Positions 44,646 through 52,818 of a DNA stretch of 64,000 nt are shown one piece after another. The translations under genes were made by a program, and so were the position numbers. This DNA comes from Pseudomonas putida (GTDB taxonomy: Bacteria > Pseudomonadota > Gammaproteobacteria > Pseudomonadales > Pseudomonadaceae). Position 1 is the stretch's first letter; each line of letters begins with the position of its first letter. The stretch covers positions 186,001 to 250,000 of the forward strand of contig CP124529.1 of assembly GCA_029953615.1 (NCBI GenBank). Direction: 5' to 3'. The notes under the pieces were generated by a model that saw nothing but the letters and a program-made list of their open reading frames with translations, made no database searches and had not been told where the DNA came from.

Positions 44646-47129
44646 ATGCCCGCTCCCTACTCCATCGCCCGACTGCGCCATGCCATCCGCCGGGTCGCCT
44701 TAGGCGTGGCCCTCACCGCCGTGCCCTGCGCCCTGCTCGCGCCGGCTCACGCCATGGCTGAAAGCCAGAAAACCTATCACGTCGCCGCCGGGCCTCTGGG
44801 CGACGCCATCACCCAATTCGGTGTGCAGGCTGGCGTAACGATTTCGTTCGACACCGAGCAGACCCGGCAACTGACCACAACCGGGCTAGATGGTAACTAC
44901 AGCGTCGAGGAAGGTTTGCTGCGTTTGCTTGCCAACAGCAGGCTTCAAGCACAGCGTCTAGACAACGGAGGCTATGTGCTGGTCCCGGCTGATAACGGCG
45001 CGGCGATGGAGTTGGGACCGTTGACGATCGAAGCCAACCGCGTCGATGCCACCAGCGAGGGCACACAGTCCTATGCGGCGCGCGCAGTGACCATCGGCAA
45101 AGGCGTGCATACCCTCAAGGAAACCCCGCAGTCTGTCACGGTCATGACCCGCAAGATGCTCAACGACCAGAACCTCAACACGCTTGAGCAGGTGCTGGAC
45201 AAGACGCCCGGGATCACCATCTATGACTCGCCCATGGGCGGTAAGTATTTCTACTCCCGCGGTTTCAATCTGGATGGCCAGTACCAGTACGATGGTGTGC
45301 CGCTAGATGTGGGCGGCAACTACGTGCAGGCCAACAGTTTCTCAAGCGACATGGCCTTTTACGACCGAGTAGAGGTCCTCAAGGGCGCAGCCGGGATGAT
45401 GAAGGGCTCCGGCTCATCAGCTGGCGGCGTCAACTTCGTGCGAAAGCGTGGCCAGAACAAGGGCCACACCAGCGTGACTCTTTCCGCTGGCAGCTGGGAC
45501 AATTACCGCAGCCAGGTGGATGTGGGCGGGCCGCTGAATGACACGGGCACCGTGCGCGGCCGTGCCGTGGCGGCGCTACAGGACAAGCAGTATTTCTACG
45601 ACAGTTCCGATCGCCAGGATCGTGTCGCCTACGGCGCCATCGATTGGGATGTGACGCCCGACACCACCTTGGGCTTCGGCATGGCCTACGAGGATGTCGA
45701 CGCCTCACCTTGCTATCACGGCCTGCCGCGCTATGCCGATGGCAGCGACCTGAAGCTGTCCCGCTCAACATGCCTGGGCGCCAGCTGGAACGACCTGCAA
45801 AGCGAGCGCATCACCGGCTTCGCCGACCTCAAGCACCGCTTTAACGATGACTGGTCGCTGAACTTCGCGTCGGTCTATACCCATAACAACCAGAACATCG
45901 AGTACGGATACTCAGAAGGTTCGGTGCCGGTAGGCGCCACCAACGGAACGATGGGGCGTTATTCCGGGCGCTTCGATTACGACCAGACCGACTACGGCTT
46001 CGATAGTTACATCGATGGCAAGTTCGAGGCGTTCGGCCTTGAGCACGAACTGATCGTCGGAGCCAACGCCAGCCGCCAAAAGAACCATGACTACTTCGCG
46101 CTACTGGGCTTGAGCGGCACACAAAACCCCTTCGACCCTTCGGATAACTTCCCGCGCCCGACCAAGGCCGACTACCAGACCAGTACCATCCGCGGCGGCC
46201 CGTTTCCTACCGACTCCACCACTACCCAGTGGGGCACCTATGCCAACCTGCGCCTGAAACTGGCCGAGCCCCTCACCCTGGTGCTGGGTACCCGCGTCAG
46301 TTGGTACCGCAACGACCGCGACTCTTATACCCAGCGCTGGGATACCTGGGAGCATATCCGTAGTAAGGAAAACGGCGAAGTCACGCCGTTTGGCGCTGTG
46401 CTCTACGACCTGGACGATCAGTGGACCGCCTACGCCAGCTACGCGCAAATCTTCCAGCCGCAAGGCAACCTGACCACCGCCGATGGTACATCCCTGCAGC
46501 CCAAGACCGGCGGCAGTTATGAGCTGGGTATCAAGGGCGAACTGCTCGATGGCAACCTCAATACGTCGTTCAATCTGTTCCGTACCATTGAAGATCACCG
46601 TGCTGAAACCGACTATGAGAATGTCTGTGCCGGCTCCAGTGACGGCTATTGCTACACCGACAGCGGCAAGGTGCGTGCCCAAGGCTTTGAGGCCGAGATC
46701 AGCGGCTCGCCGATCGACCGTCTGCAAGTGCTGGCCGGCTACACCTATACCCAGACCAAGTACCTCAAGACCATCAACGACACCGACCCGACCGAGCTGA
46801 CGTTTACCTCCAGTTTCATCCCGCGGCACATGCTCAAGGTCTGGGGTGACTACCAGCTCGATGGCGCGCTGGACCGCTGGACGCTTGGTGCCGGGGTGAG
46901 CAGCCAGAGCGACAACTTCCGCCGTCAGGGCGCCATCCGCATAGAGCAGCCGGGCTACACGCTGTTCAGCGGTCGTGTGCAATATCGTATCGACCAGCAC
47001 TGGAGCGTTGCGGTCAATGGCAACAACCTGTTCGACAAGAAGTACTACAGCACCATCGGGGCTACCGGTTGGGGCAACTACTACGGCGAACCACGCAACT
47101 TTATGCTTACCCTCAACGGCAGTTTCTAA
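44646..47129 (+). CDS. TonB-dependent siderophore receptor with signalling domain
   Basis: 827 residues from ATG 44646, chosen over ATG 44625 because AAGGA lies seven bases before it. Long signal peptide to about residue 38 (PAHAMA). STN/secretin-like signalling domain about 42-115 (YHVAAGPLGDAITQFGVQAG), plug with ETPQSVTVMTRKMLNDQN and FYSRGFNLDGQYQYDGVPLD, then a beta-barrel of 22 strands ending in NGSF with the C-terminal Phe of outer-membrane proteins. It imports a ferric siderophore and signals through the FecR/ECF pair upstream. The siderophore cannot be named from sequence. Confidence 0.93.
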   Translation: MPAPYSIARLRHAIRRVALGVALTAVPCALLAPAHAMAESQKTYHVAAGPLGDAITQFGVQAGVTISFDTEQTRQLTTTGLDGNYSVEEGLLRLLANSRLQAQRLDNGGYVLVPADNGAAMELGPLTIEANRVDATSEGTQSYAARAVTIGKGVHTLKETPQSVTVMTRKMLNDQNLNTLEQVLDKTPGITIYDSPMGGKYFYSRGFNLDGQYQYDGVPLDVGGNYVQANSFSSDMAFYDRVEVLKGAAGMMKGSGSSAGGVNFVRKRGQNKGHTSVTLSAGSWDNYRSQVDVGGPLNDTGTVRGRAVAALQDKQYFYDSSDRQDRVAYGAIDWDVTPDTTLGFGMAYEDVDASPCYHGLPRYADGSDLKLSRSTCLGASWNDLQSERITGFADLKHRFNDDWSLNFASVYTHNNQNIEYGYSEGSVPVGATNGTMGRYSGRFDYDQTDYGFDSYIDGKFEAFGLEHELIVGANASRQKNHDYFALLGLSGTQNPFDPSDNFPRPTKADYQTSTIRGGPFPTDSTTTQWGTYANLRLKLAEPLTLVLGTRVSWYRNDRDSYTQRWDTWEHIRSKENGEVTPFGAVLYDLDDQWTAYASYAQIFQPQGNLTTADGTSLQPKTGGSYELGIKGELLDGNLNTSFNLFRTIEDHRAETDYENVCAGSSDGYCYTDSGKVRAQGFEAEISGSPIDRLQVLAGYTYTQTKYLKTINDTDPTELTFTSSFIPRHMLKVWGDYQLDGALDRWTLGAGVSSQSDNFRRQGAIRIEQPGYTLFSGRVQYRIDQHWSVAVNGNNLFDKKYYSTIGATGWGNYYGEPRNFMLTLNGSF

Positions 47130-47137
47130 CGGGTGAA

Positions 47138-47171
47138 GTCAGGCGCAGGTCTTGCGAGGTCTGCGCCTGAC
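47138..47171 (+). terminator. Long hairpin after the receptor gene
   Basis: Perfect 11-base arms GTCAGGCGCAG and CTGCGCCTGAC around a 12-base loop, eight bases after the stop. No T tract, so it may be a processing or stabilising structure rather than a classical terminator. Confidence 0.6.
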
Positions 47172-47177
47172 GCGCGC

Positions 47178-47206
47178 TTGTCAGCTCGCTGTGATATTGC
47201 TAGTGT
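47178..47206 (+). promoter_or_regulatory. Candidate promoter of the Thr-leader/isochorismatase unit
   Basis: TTGTCA, 17-base spacer, TAGTGT. Transcription would start at about 47212-47214, almost on the ATG of the leader peptide, so the leader message may be nearly leaderless. Confidence 0.5.
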
Positions 47207-47212
47207 CGATCC

Positions 47213-47284
47213 ATGACTACCTATCTCTTCACCTCGACGACCACAACCACGACCGCTGAAAGCGGAGCGTGTGAGGTCTCGTGA
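47213..47284 (+). CDS. Threonine-rich leader peptide (putative attenuator)
   Basis: 23 codons encoding MTTYLFTSTTTTTTAESGAC followed by EVS and TGA. Eight of 23 residues are Thr, six of them consecutive, spelled with mixed codons (ACG, ACC, ACA), which argues for selection on the amino acid rather than a simple DNA repeat. No Shine-Dalgarno sequence precedes it. An intrinsic terminator follows at 47308-47339 and then an isochorismatase-fold gene. This layout is that of amino-acid attenuation, as with thrL in E. coli, but the downstream gene is not a threonine biosynthesis gene. Translation is not proven. Confidence 0.55.
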   Translation: MTTYLFTSTTTTTTAESGACEVS

Positions 47285-47307
47285 GCCAGTAGCAGACGAA
47301 CTTCATA

Positions 47308-47339
47308 GGCCCGCCAGCGATGGACAGGGCCTTTTTTTT
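47308..47339 (+). terminator. Intrinsic terminator (attenuator) between leader peptide and isochorismatase gene
   Basis: GGCCC, inner CCA-GCGA-TGG helix with a GNRA tetraloop, GGGCC, then eight T. An upstream segment in the leader coding region, CGCTG-AAA-GCGG (47254-47265), is complementary to CCGCCAGCG (47311-47319) of the terminator arm and could act as an antiterminator. Confidence 0.8.
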
Positions 47340-47379
47340 CGCCCTTGTGTCGCTTGTTGAAACGCAAGGAAATGCACGT

Positions 47380-47898
47380 ATGTACGCTTTATTGATACTC
47401 GATGTCCAAGTCGGGCTTGTTCACGGCCCGGAAAAACCATGGCGCTGCGAAGCGTTGCTGGAAACGCTGAATACCTTGATGGACAAGGCACGCACAGCAG
47501 GCGCTCCGATTTTTCTCGCGCGCCACATCGGGCCCGCTGGATCGCCAATCGAACCAGGCAGCCCCCTCACGATGATTGCACAGGAACTGAAGCTGCTAGG
47601 TGGAGAAGTAGTGTTCGAAAAACGGCGGCCCAATGCCTTTGCAATGACTGACCTAGCCGACAGCTTGCGCGCTTGTGGCACTACCGGTGTGGTAGTCACC
47701 GGGATGAAAACTCAATATTGCGTCGACAGCACCTGCCGTGCTGCGCGCGATCTTGGCTTCGATGCGGTACTCATCGCCGAAGGCCATACCTGCTCAGACA
47801 CACCAGTGATGAAAGCCAAGGACATCGTCGCTCATCACAATGCAACGCTTGACGGGCCATTCTGCCAACTAGTACGGGCTGAGGATTGGGGCTTCTAG
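47380..47898 (+). CDS. Isochorismatase-fold cysteine hydrolase
   Basis: 172 residues from ATG 47380 (AAGGA nine bases upstream; an upstream in-frame ATG lies within the terminator hairpin). Predicted catalytic triad Asp8 (LLILDVQ), Lys81 (VVFEKRRPNAF) and Cys114 (KTQYCVDSTCRAA), the pattern of amidohydrolases of the nicotinamidase/isochorismatase superfamily. Cytoplasmic. The natural substrate is unknown. Composition is somewhat less GC-rich than neighbours. It sits downstream of the Thr-rich leader and terminator, so expression may follow threonine or Thr-tRNA levels (inference). Confidence 0.87.
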   Translation: MYALLILDVQVGLVHGPEKPWRCEALLETLNTLMDKARTAGAPIFLARHIGPAGSPIEPGSPLTMIAQELKLLGGEVVFEKRRPNAFAMTDLADSLRACGTTGVVVTGMKTQYCVDSTCRAARDLGFDAVLIAEGHTCSDTPVMKAKDIVAHHNATLDGPFCQLVRAEDWGF

Positions 47899-48022
47899 CG
47901 GAGTCCGAAAGTGCGGGATGCGCATGAATTTCCTAGGAACGCCACCCGTTCACCGGTCATCTCGCGCTGGGACAACTGTTGACTATCCGAGATGGACTCC
48001 GATGGCTTTCTGCCCCACAAAG

Positions 48023-48055
48023 AAAAACCCCGCAGACGTTAATCTGCGGGGTTTT
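48023..48055 (-). terminator. Terminator downstream of tRNA-Cys
   Basis: CCCCGCAGA, loop CGTTAA, TCTGCGGGG. On the minus strand it ends in TTTTTC and on the plus strand in TTTTCG, so it can serve both directions. Confidence 0.88.
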
Positions 48056-48062
48056 CGAATGG

Positions 48063-48136
48063 TGGAGGCCGAGGTCGGAATCGAACCGGCGTAGACGGAT
48101 TTGCAATCCGGAGCATAACCACTTTGCTACTCGGCC
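48063..48136 (-). tRNA. tRNA-Cys (anticodon GCA)
   Basis: 74 bases including CCA. Acceptor GGCCGAG/CTCGGCC, discriminator U as required for tRNA-Cys, anticodon arm CGGAT-TTGCAAA-TCCG-type, T arm CCGGTTCGATTCCGA. Confidence 0.96.
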
Positions 48137-48290
48137 TCAAAGGTCGGATCTAGCAGCTTTCGCTTCGCTATCTCCTTGAAACGCTGAACCTTTTTCAAAG
48201 TTTGCTGCGTTTCGATGGGCGCCATTATGTCTTCATTCCTTTAACCTTGCAACCCCCTGATCAAAAAAAAATTTCAACAGGTTCAAGGTG

Positions 48291-49310
48291 TTAGCGCAGG
48301 CGGCCGAGTTTACTCCACAAGCCCACCACGGTGTTCTCCACCGTGCCACTGGCAGCCATGCCGATTCGCTCCTGCAGGCTCTTGCGTTCGGCGTAGTGCA
48401 GGTGGAACAGGTTGGCATTGCGCGCGCGCTCGCTGAGGTACTCGTCGCTGGTCTGCAACTCGTCCACCAGCTTGCGGTTGAGTGCCGCGACACCCAGCCA
48501 GACTTCGCCGGTGGCCACTTCGTCGATGTGCAACTGTGGACGATAGCGGGCAACGAAGTCCTTGAACAGCTGGTGGGTGATGTCCAGGTCTTCCTGGAAC
48601 TTCTCCCGGCCCTTCTCGGTGTTCTCGCCGAACACGGTCAGGGTGCGCTTGTATTCACCGGCGGTCAGCACTTCGAAATCGATGTCGTGCTTCTTCAGCA
48701 GGCGGTTGACGTTGGGCAGCTGCGCCACCACGCCGATGGAACCCAATACGGCGAACGGTGCACTGACGATCTTCTCGCCGATGCAGGCCATCATGTAACC
48801 ACCGCTGGCGGCCACCTTGTCAATACACACGGTCAACGGGATGCCGGCCTGGCGAATGCGCGCCAGTTGCGATGCGGCCAGGCCGTAGCTGTGGACCAGG
48901 CCGCCACCGCTTTCCAGGCGCAGCACCACTTCGTCACGCGGGGTGGCGAGGGTCAGCAGCGCGGTGATTTCGTTGCGCAGGCTTTCAGTGGCAGAGGCTT
49001 TTATGTCGCCATCGAAGTCCAGCACGAAGACCCGACCTTTTTCCTCGGCCTTGCCCTTCTTCTGCCGCTTTTCCGCCTTGGCCTGCTGCTTGCGCAAAGC
49101 CTTGAGCTGGGCCTTGTCGAGCAGGCCGGACTCCAGGCGCTCGCGCAGGTCCTTGTAGAACTCGTTCAGGCGGGTGACCTGCAATTGCCCACCCGATTTG
49201 CGCCGCCCCTTGCCGCGCAGCCCGGCGATGGCCGACAGCACTATCAGAATGGCGATGACCAGGGTGGCGGTTTTGGCGAGAAAGCTTGCGTATTCAGCAA
49301 GAAACTCCAC
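48291..49310 (-). CDS. sohB: Inner-membrane S49 serine protease SohB
   Basis: 339 residues from GTG 49310 (AAGGAG six bases upstream). One N-terminal membrane helix (about 8-30), a basic Lys/Arg-rich linker with a predicted coiled-coil (LKALRKQQAKAEKRQKKGKA) and then the S49 protease domain: FDGDIKASATESLRNEITAL, LRLESGGGLVHSYGLAASQL, nucleophile Ser in ASGGYMMACIGEKI and the general-base Lys in GEYKRTLTVFGENTEKGRE. Active site in the periplasm. Confidence 0.93.
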   Translation of the reverse strand: MEFLAEYASFLAKTATLVIAILIVLSAIAGLRGKGRRKSGGQLQVTRLNEFYKDLRERLESGLLDKAQLKALRKQQAKAEKRQKKGKAEEKGRVFVLDFDGDIKASATESLRNEITALLTLATPRDEVVLRLESGGGLVHSYGLAASQLARIRQAGIPLTVCIDKVAASGGYMMACIGEKIVSAPFAVLGSIGVVAQLPNVNRLLKKHDIDFEVLTAGEYKRTLTVFGENTEKGREKFQEDLDITHQLFKDFVARYRPQLHIDEVATGEVWLGVAALNRKLVDELQTSDEYLSERARNANLFHLHYAERKSLQERIGMAASGTVENTVVGLWSKLGRLR

Positions 49311-49509
49311 GTTGACTCCTTAAAGACCTGCGCCACTACGGCGCGTAACTGTAGCAAGCATACCGTTGCGCCTGAGGCGCTGCCAGCCGCTGTAAACGCC
49401 GGCAACACCTTTCAAACAACCTTTTCAAACGCTTGTATGTTTTTTCGTTGACAGCCCGTGTGCCGCATCCTAACCTCGCAGCAACCTCCACAACAGGCCG
49501 GAACCTTTC

Positions 49510-50220
49510 GTGGGCAACCTCTACCTGATCCGACATGGCCAAGCCTCCTTCGGCGCCGATGACTATGACGTCCTGTCGCCTGTGGGCGAACGCCAGAGCC
49601 AGGCCCTGGGTGAGCACCTGGCCCAGCTGGGCGTGCGCCTGGATCGCTGCGTAGCGGGCGACCTGCGCCGCCAGCAGGATACCGCGCGCCTGGCGCTGCA
49701 CGCACTGCAGGCCAATGGCTGCGCGGTGCCCGCAATTGAGACCGACGCAGCGTTCAACGAGTTCGATGCCGACGGTGTGATCCGCGCCCTGTTGCCCGGC
49801 CTGCTGCCGCAAGAGCCCGACGCCCTGCACATCCTGCGCAATGGCGCGCAGCACCGCAGCGAGTTCCAGCGCCTGTTCGCCCTGATGGTGCAGCGCTGGC
49901 ACGATGGCGAACATGCCGACGATGGCCTGGAGACCTGGCAGGCGTTCACCAGCCGCGTGCATGGCGGCCTGCAGCGCGTACTCGATGCCGCCGGTAGCGG
50001 TGACAATATCGCCATCTTCACCTCGGGTGGCACCATTGCCGCCCTGCTCCACCTGGTTACCCGTATTACCCCCGGTCAGGCGTTCGCGCTGAACTGGCAA
50101 ATCATCAACACGTCGCTCAGCCAGCTGAAGTTCCGCGGCCGCGACGTGGCACTGGCTTCCTTCAACAGCCAGGCCCATGTGCAGCTGTTGAGGGCGCCGG
50201 AGCTTGTCACCTATCGATGA
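49510..50220 (+). CDS. Histidine phosphatase (phosphoglycerate mutase-like)
   Basis: 236 residues from GTG 49510. It has the RHG catalytic motif right at the start (NLYLIRHGQASFGADDYDVL), the second-site pieces LRRQQDTARLALHAL and EFDADGVIRALLPGLLP, and the C-terminal His in IFTSGGTIAALLHLV (the second His is replaced by Ser-Gly-Gly). The substrate is unknown. It is followed by SCP2 and APH-type genes related to acyl-CoA metabolism. Confidence 0.87.
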   Translation: MGNLYLIRHGQASFGADDYDVLSPVGERQSQALGEHLAQLGVRLDRCVAGDLRRQQDTARLALHALQANGCAVPAIETDAAFNEFDADGVIRALLPGLLPQEPDALHILRNGAQHRSEFQRLFALMVQRWHDGEHADDGLETWQAFTSRVHGGLQRVLDAAGSGDNIAIFTSGGTIAALLHLVTRITPGQAFALNWQIINTSLSQLKFRGRDVALASFNSQAHVQLLRAPELVTYR

Positions 50221-50276
50221 GCCCGGCTTGTTGTGTCCCTGCGGGGACGTGTAAATCACTCTATAAGGAATGCGCC

Positions 50277-50594
50277 ATGACCTCCGTAGCTGATGCCGTC
50301 AAAAAGATGCAAGAGAAGTTCAACCCATCCGCTGCCGCCGGCCTGGACCTGGTGTTCGGCTTCAACATCACCGACGAAGGCAAGCACTACGCGCTGATCG
50401 TCAAGGACGGCACCTGCGACCTGCAGGAAGGCGAGAACCCGGATGCCAACTGCACCCTGGTGATGGACAGTGAAACCCTGAAGGGTATCGTCAGCGGCGA
50501 AACCGACGGCATGCAGGCGTTCATGGGCGGCAAGCTGCGCGTCGAAGGCGACATGATGCTGTCGATGAAGCTCAGCGAGCTGTTCCCGTCCTGA
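50277..50594 (+). CDS. SCP2 sterol/lipid-carrier domain protein
   Basis: 105 residues from the ATG at 50277 with AAGGAA upstream. Complete SCP2 fold: MTSVADAVKKMQEKFNPSAA, GFNITDEGKHYALIVKDGTC, the CTLVMDSETLKGIVSGETDG core and terminal SMKLSELFPS. It binds acyl-CoA or other lipids in the cytosol. It lies 56 bases after the histidine phosphatase gene, probably in one operon, and ends with a strong terminator. Confidence 0.92.
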   Translation: MTSVADAVKKMQEKFNPSAAAGLDLVFGFNITDEGKHYALIVKDGTCDLQEGENPDANCTLVMDSETLKGIVSGETDGMQAFMGGKLRVEGDMMLSMKLSELFPS

Positions 50595-50616
50595 GGGCAG
50601 GAAATAGCACTGATCG

Positions 50617-50652
50617 AAAAACCGAAGCCTGACCGGCTTCGGTTTTTTTTTT
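50617..50652 (+). terminator. Intrinsic terminator after the SCP2 gene
   Basis: ACCGAAGCC, loop TGACC, GGCTTCGGT followed by nine more T. It separates SCP2 from the kinase/SDR pair downstream. Confidence 0.93.
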
Positions 50653-50681
50653 GCCTGGCTGCTTCAGATCGAACGCTGATC

Positions 50682-50770
50682 ACTGTGGGAGCGGGCAAGC
50701 CCGCGAAACAGGCACCGCGATGGATGGCACGGGCGTCGCCCGTGTTCGCGGGCGCGCCCGCTCCCACAAG
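50682..50770. repeat. REP inverted pair
   Basis: TGTGGGAGCGGGCAAGCCCG and CGGGCGCGCCCGCTCCCACA with GGCACGGGCGTCGCCCGTGT spacer. It fills much of the 353-base gap before the APH-type gene. Confidence 0.9.
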
Positions 50771-50947
50771 GACAGCGCAAGGTTTCAAGATTTGGGCACT
50801 CATGAAATGCCGGGCACGTTTGGGGTTATCAAGGCAATTGATCAGGCAGCAACACCCTCGCCTATATGGCACCTGGCACGCTTGTTCCAACATCGCCAGC
50901 GCATTAGATTAGCCAATAGTCCTTGCGATCGAGAATAAGGAAAACGC

Positions 50948-52015
50948 ATGACGCTCACCGACCAGCCCACCCAGGTACGCCACGGCGAAGAACTCGACGC
51001 GGCAGTGATCGACCCTTACCTCAAGGCCCACATCCCCGGCCTGGATGGCCTGCCGAGCATCAGCCAGTTCCCAGGCGGCGCCTCCAACCTTACCTACCTG
51101 GTCAGCTACCCGGGCCGCGACTTCGTGCTGCGCCGCCCGCCGTTCGGGCAAAAGGCCAAATCGGCCCACGACATGGGCCGCGAGTTTCGCATCCTCAACC
51201 AGCTGAACAGTGGCTTCCCCTACTGCCCCAAGGCCTACGTGCACTGCACCGACAGCAGCCTGATCGGCGGCGAGTTCTACGTGATGGACCGGGTCAAGGG
51301 CATCATCCTGCGCTCTGACATCCCGGCCGAACTGGACCTCGACGCCAACCGCACCGAGGCCCTGTGCAAGAGCTTCATCGACCGCCTGGTGGAGCTGCAC
51401 CAGGTGGACTACAACGCCTGCGGCCTGGCCGACCTGGGCAAACCGCAAGGCTATGTGCAGCGCCAGATCGAGGGCTGGACCAGCCGCTATGAAAAGGCCC
51501 TGACCCCCGACGCCCCGCGCTGGGAACAGGTGACCGCGTGGCTGCACGAGAAAATGCCCGCCGACCACCCACGGCCCGCCATCGTGCATAACGACTACCG
51601 TTTCGACAACGTTATCCTCGATGCCGACAACCCTATGCGCATCATCGGTGTGCTGGACTGGGAAATGACCACCCTCGGCGACCCACTGATGGACCTGGGC
51701 AACAGCCTCGCCTACTGGATCGAGGCTGACGACCCCGCGCCGGTGCAGCTGATGCGTCGCCAGCCGAGCAACGCCCCGGGCATGCTCAGCCGCCGCCAGT
51801 TCGTCGATTACTATGCCGAGCGCGCCGGCATCCGCCTGGACAACTTCGATTACTACTATTGCTATGGCCTGTTCCGCTTGGCCGGTATCGTCCAGCAGAT
51901 CTACTACCGCTATTACCACGGCCAGACCCAGGACAAGCGCTTCGCCCAGTTCATCCACATGAACCGCTTGCTGGAGCAGATGACCTTGCAGGTCATCGCC
52001 AAGTCCAGCCTCTGA
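50948..52015 (+). CDS. APH-family acyl-CoA-metabolism kinase (ACAD10/LvaA-like)
   Basis: 355 residues, AAGGAAAA before the ATG. Protein-kinase-like fold of the aminoglycoside phosphotransferase family: nucleotide part FPGGASNLTYLVSYPGRDFV and VLRRPPFGQKAKSAHDMGRE, Brenner motif VHNDYRFDNVILD and metal motif LDWEMTTLGDPLMDLG. The closest characterised relatives phosphorylate hydroxyacyl-CoA (P. putida LvaA; the kinase domain of mammalian ACAD10/11). It is followed 35 bases later by an SDR gene. The substrate is not known. Confidence 0.88.
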   Translation: MTLTDQPTQVRHGEELDAAVIDPYLKAHIPGLDGLPSISQFPGGASNLTYLVSYPGRDFVLRRPPFGQKAKSAHDMGREFRILNQLNSGFPYCPKAYVHCTDSSLIGGEFYVMDRVKGIILRSDIPAELDLDANRTEALCKSFIDRLVELHQVDYNACGLADLGKPQGYVQRQIEGWTSRYEKALTPDAPRWEQVTAWLHEKMPADHPRPAIVHNDYRFDNVILDADNPMRIIGVLDWEMTTLGDPLMDLGNSLAYWIEADDPAPVQLMRRQPSNAPGMLSRRQFVDYYAERAGIRLDNFDYYYCYGLFRLAGIVQQIYYRYYHGQTQDKRFAQFIHMNRLLEQMTLQVIAKSSL

Positions 52016-52050
52016 GTACGACCTCGACGACGGATAACAAGGAAACCAGC

Positions 52051-52818
52051 ATGTCCAAGACCCACCTGTTCGACCTCGACGGCAAGATTGCCTTCGTCTC
52101 CGGCGCCAGCCGTGGCATCGGCGAGGCCATCGCCCACCTGTTGGCCCAGCAAGGCGCTCATGTGATCGTGTCCAGCCGCAAGCTCGACGGTTGCCAGCAG
52201 GTGGCCGATGCGATCATCGCCGCCGGTGGCAAGGCTACGGCGGTAGCCTGCCACATCGGTGAACTGGCGCAGATCCAGCAAGTGTTCGCCGGCATTCGCG
52301 AGCAGTTCGGGCGGCTGGACATCCTGGTCAACAACGCCGCCACCAACCCGCAGTTCTGCAACGTACTGGATACCGACCCGGGTGCTTTCCAGAAAACCGT
52401 GGACGTGAACATCCGTGGCTACTTCTTCATGTCGGTAGAGGCCGGCAAGCTGATGCGTGAGCAGGGTGGCGGCAGCATCATCAACGTGGCGTCGATCAAC
52501 GGGGTTTCGCCCGGTCTGTTCCAGGGCATCTATTCGGTGACCAAGGCGGCGGTCATCAACATGACCAAGGTCTTCGCCAAGGAATGCGCGCCGTTCGGTA
52601 TCCGCTGCAACGCCCTGCTGCCGGGCCTGACCGATACCAAGTTCGCCTCGGCACTGGTGAAGAACGACGCCATCCTCAACGCCGCGTTGCAGCAGATCCC
52701 GCTCAAGCGCGTGGCCGACCCCAAGGAAATGGCCGGCGCCGTGTTGTACCTGGCCAGCGATGCCTCCAGCTACACCACCGGGACCGCGCTCAATGTTGAC
52801 GGCGGCTACCTGTCCTGA
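52051..52818 (+). CDS. Short-chain dehydrogenase/reductase
   Basis: 255 residues from ATG 52051 (AAGGAAACCAGC upstream). Classical SDR: cofactor motif GASRGIGEA, NNAATNP, catalytic Ser in INVASINGVSP, catalytic Tyr and Lys in YSVTKAAVINMTK, and C-terminal YTTGTALNVDGGYLS. NAD(P)-dependent oxidoreduction of a hydroxyacyl or hydroxy substrate. It is in an operon with the APH-type kinase. Its TGA stop abuts the TCA of the convergent methyltransferase, making the palindrome TGATCA. Confidence 0.93.
   Translation: MSKTHLFDLDGKIAFVSGASRGIGEAIAHLLAQQGAHVIVSSRKLDGCQQVADAIIAAGGKATAVACHIGELAQIQQVFAGIREQFGRLDILVNNAATNPQFCNVLDTDPGAFQKTVDVNIRGYFFMSVEAGKLMREQGGGSIINVASINGVSPGLFQGIYSVTKAAVINMTKVFAKECAPFGIRCNALLPGLTDTKFASALVKNDAILNAALQQIPLKRVADPKEMAGAVLYLASDASSYTTGTALNVDGGYLS

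Noticed and set aside
47320..47379. Upstream ATG start for the isochorismatase-fold protein
   Set aside because: It lies in the terminator loop and would add a non-conserved extension; the ATG at 47380 begins the family core directly and has a ribosome site.
43088..48136. Genomic island inserted at tRNA-Cys
   Set aside because: No integrase and no direct repeat of the tRNA 3' end was found at the other side; the iron-uptake genes have ordinary composition apart from the slightly less GC-rich hydrolase gene.
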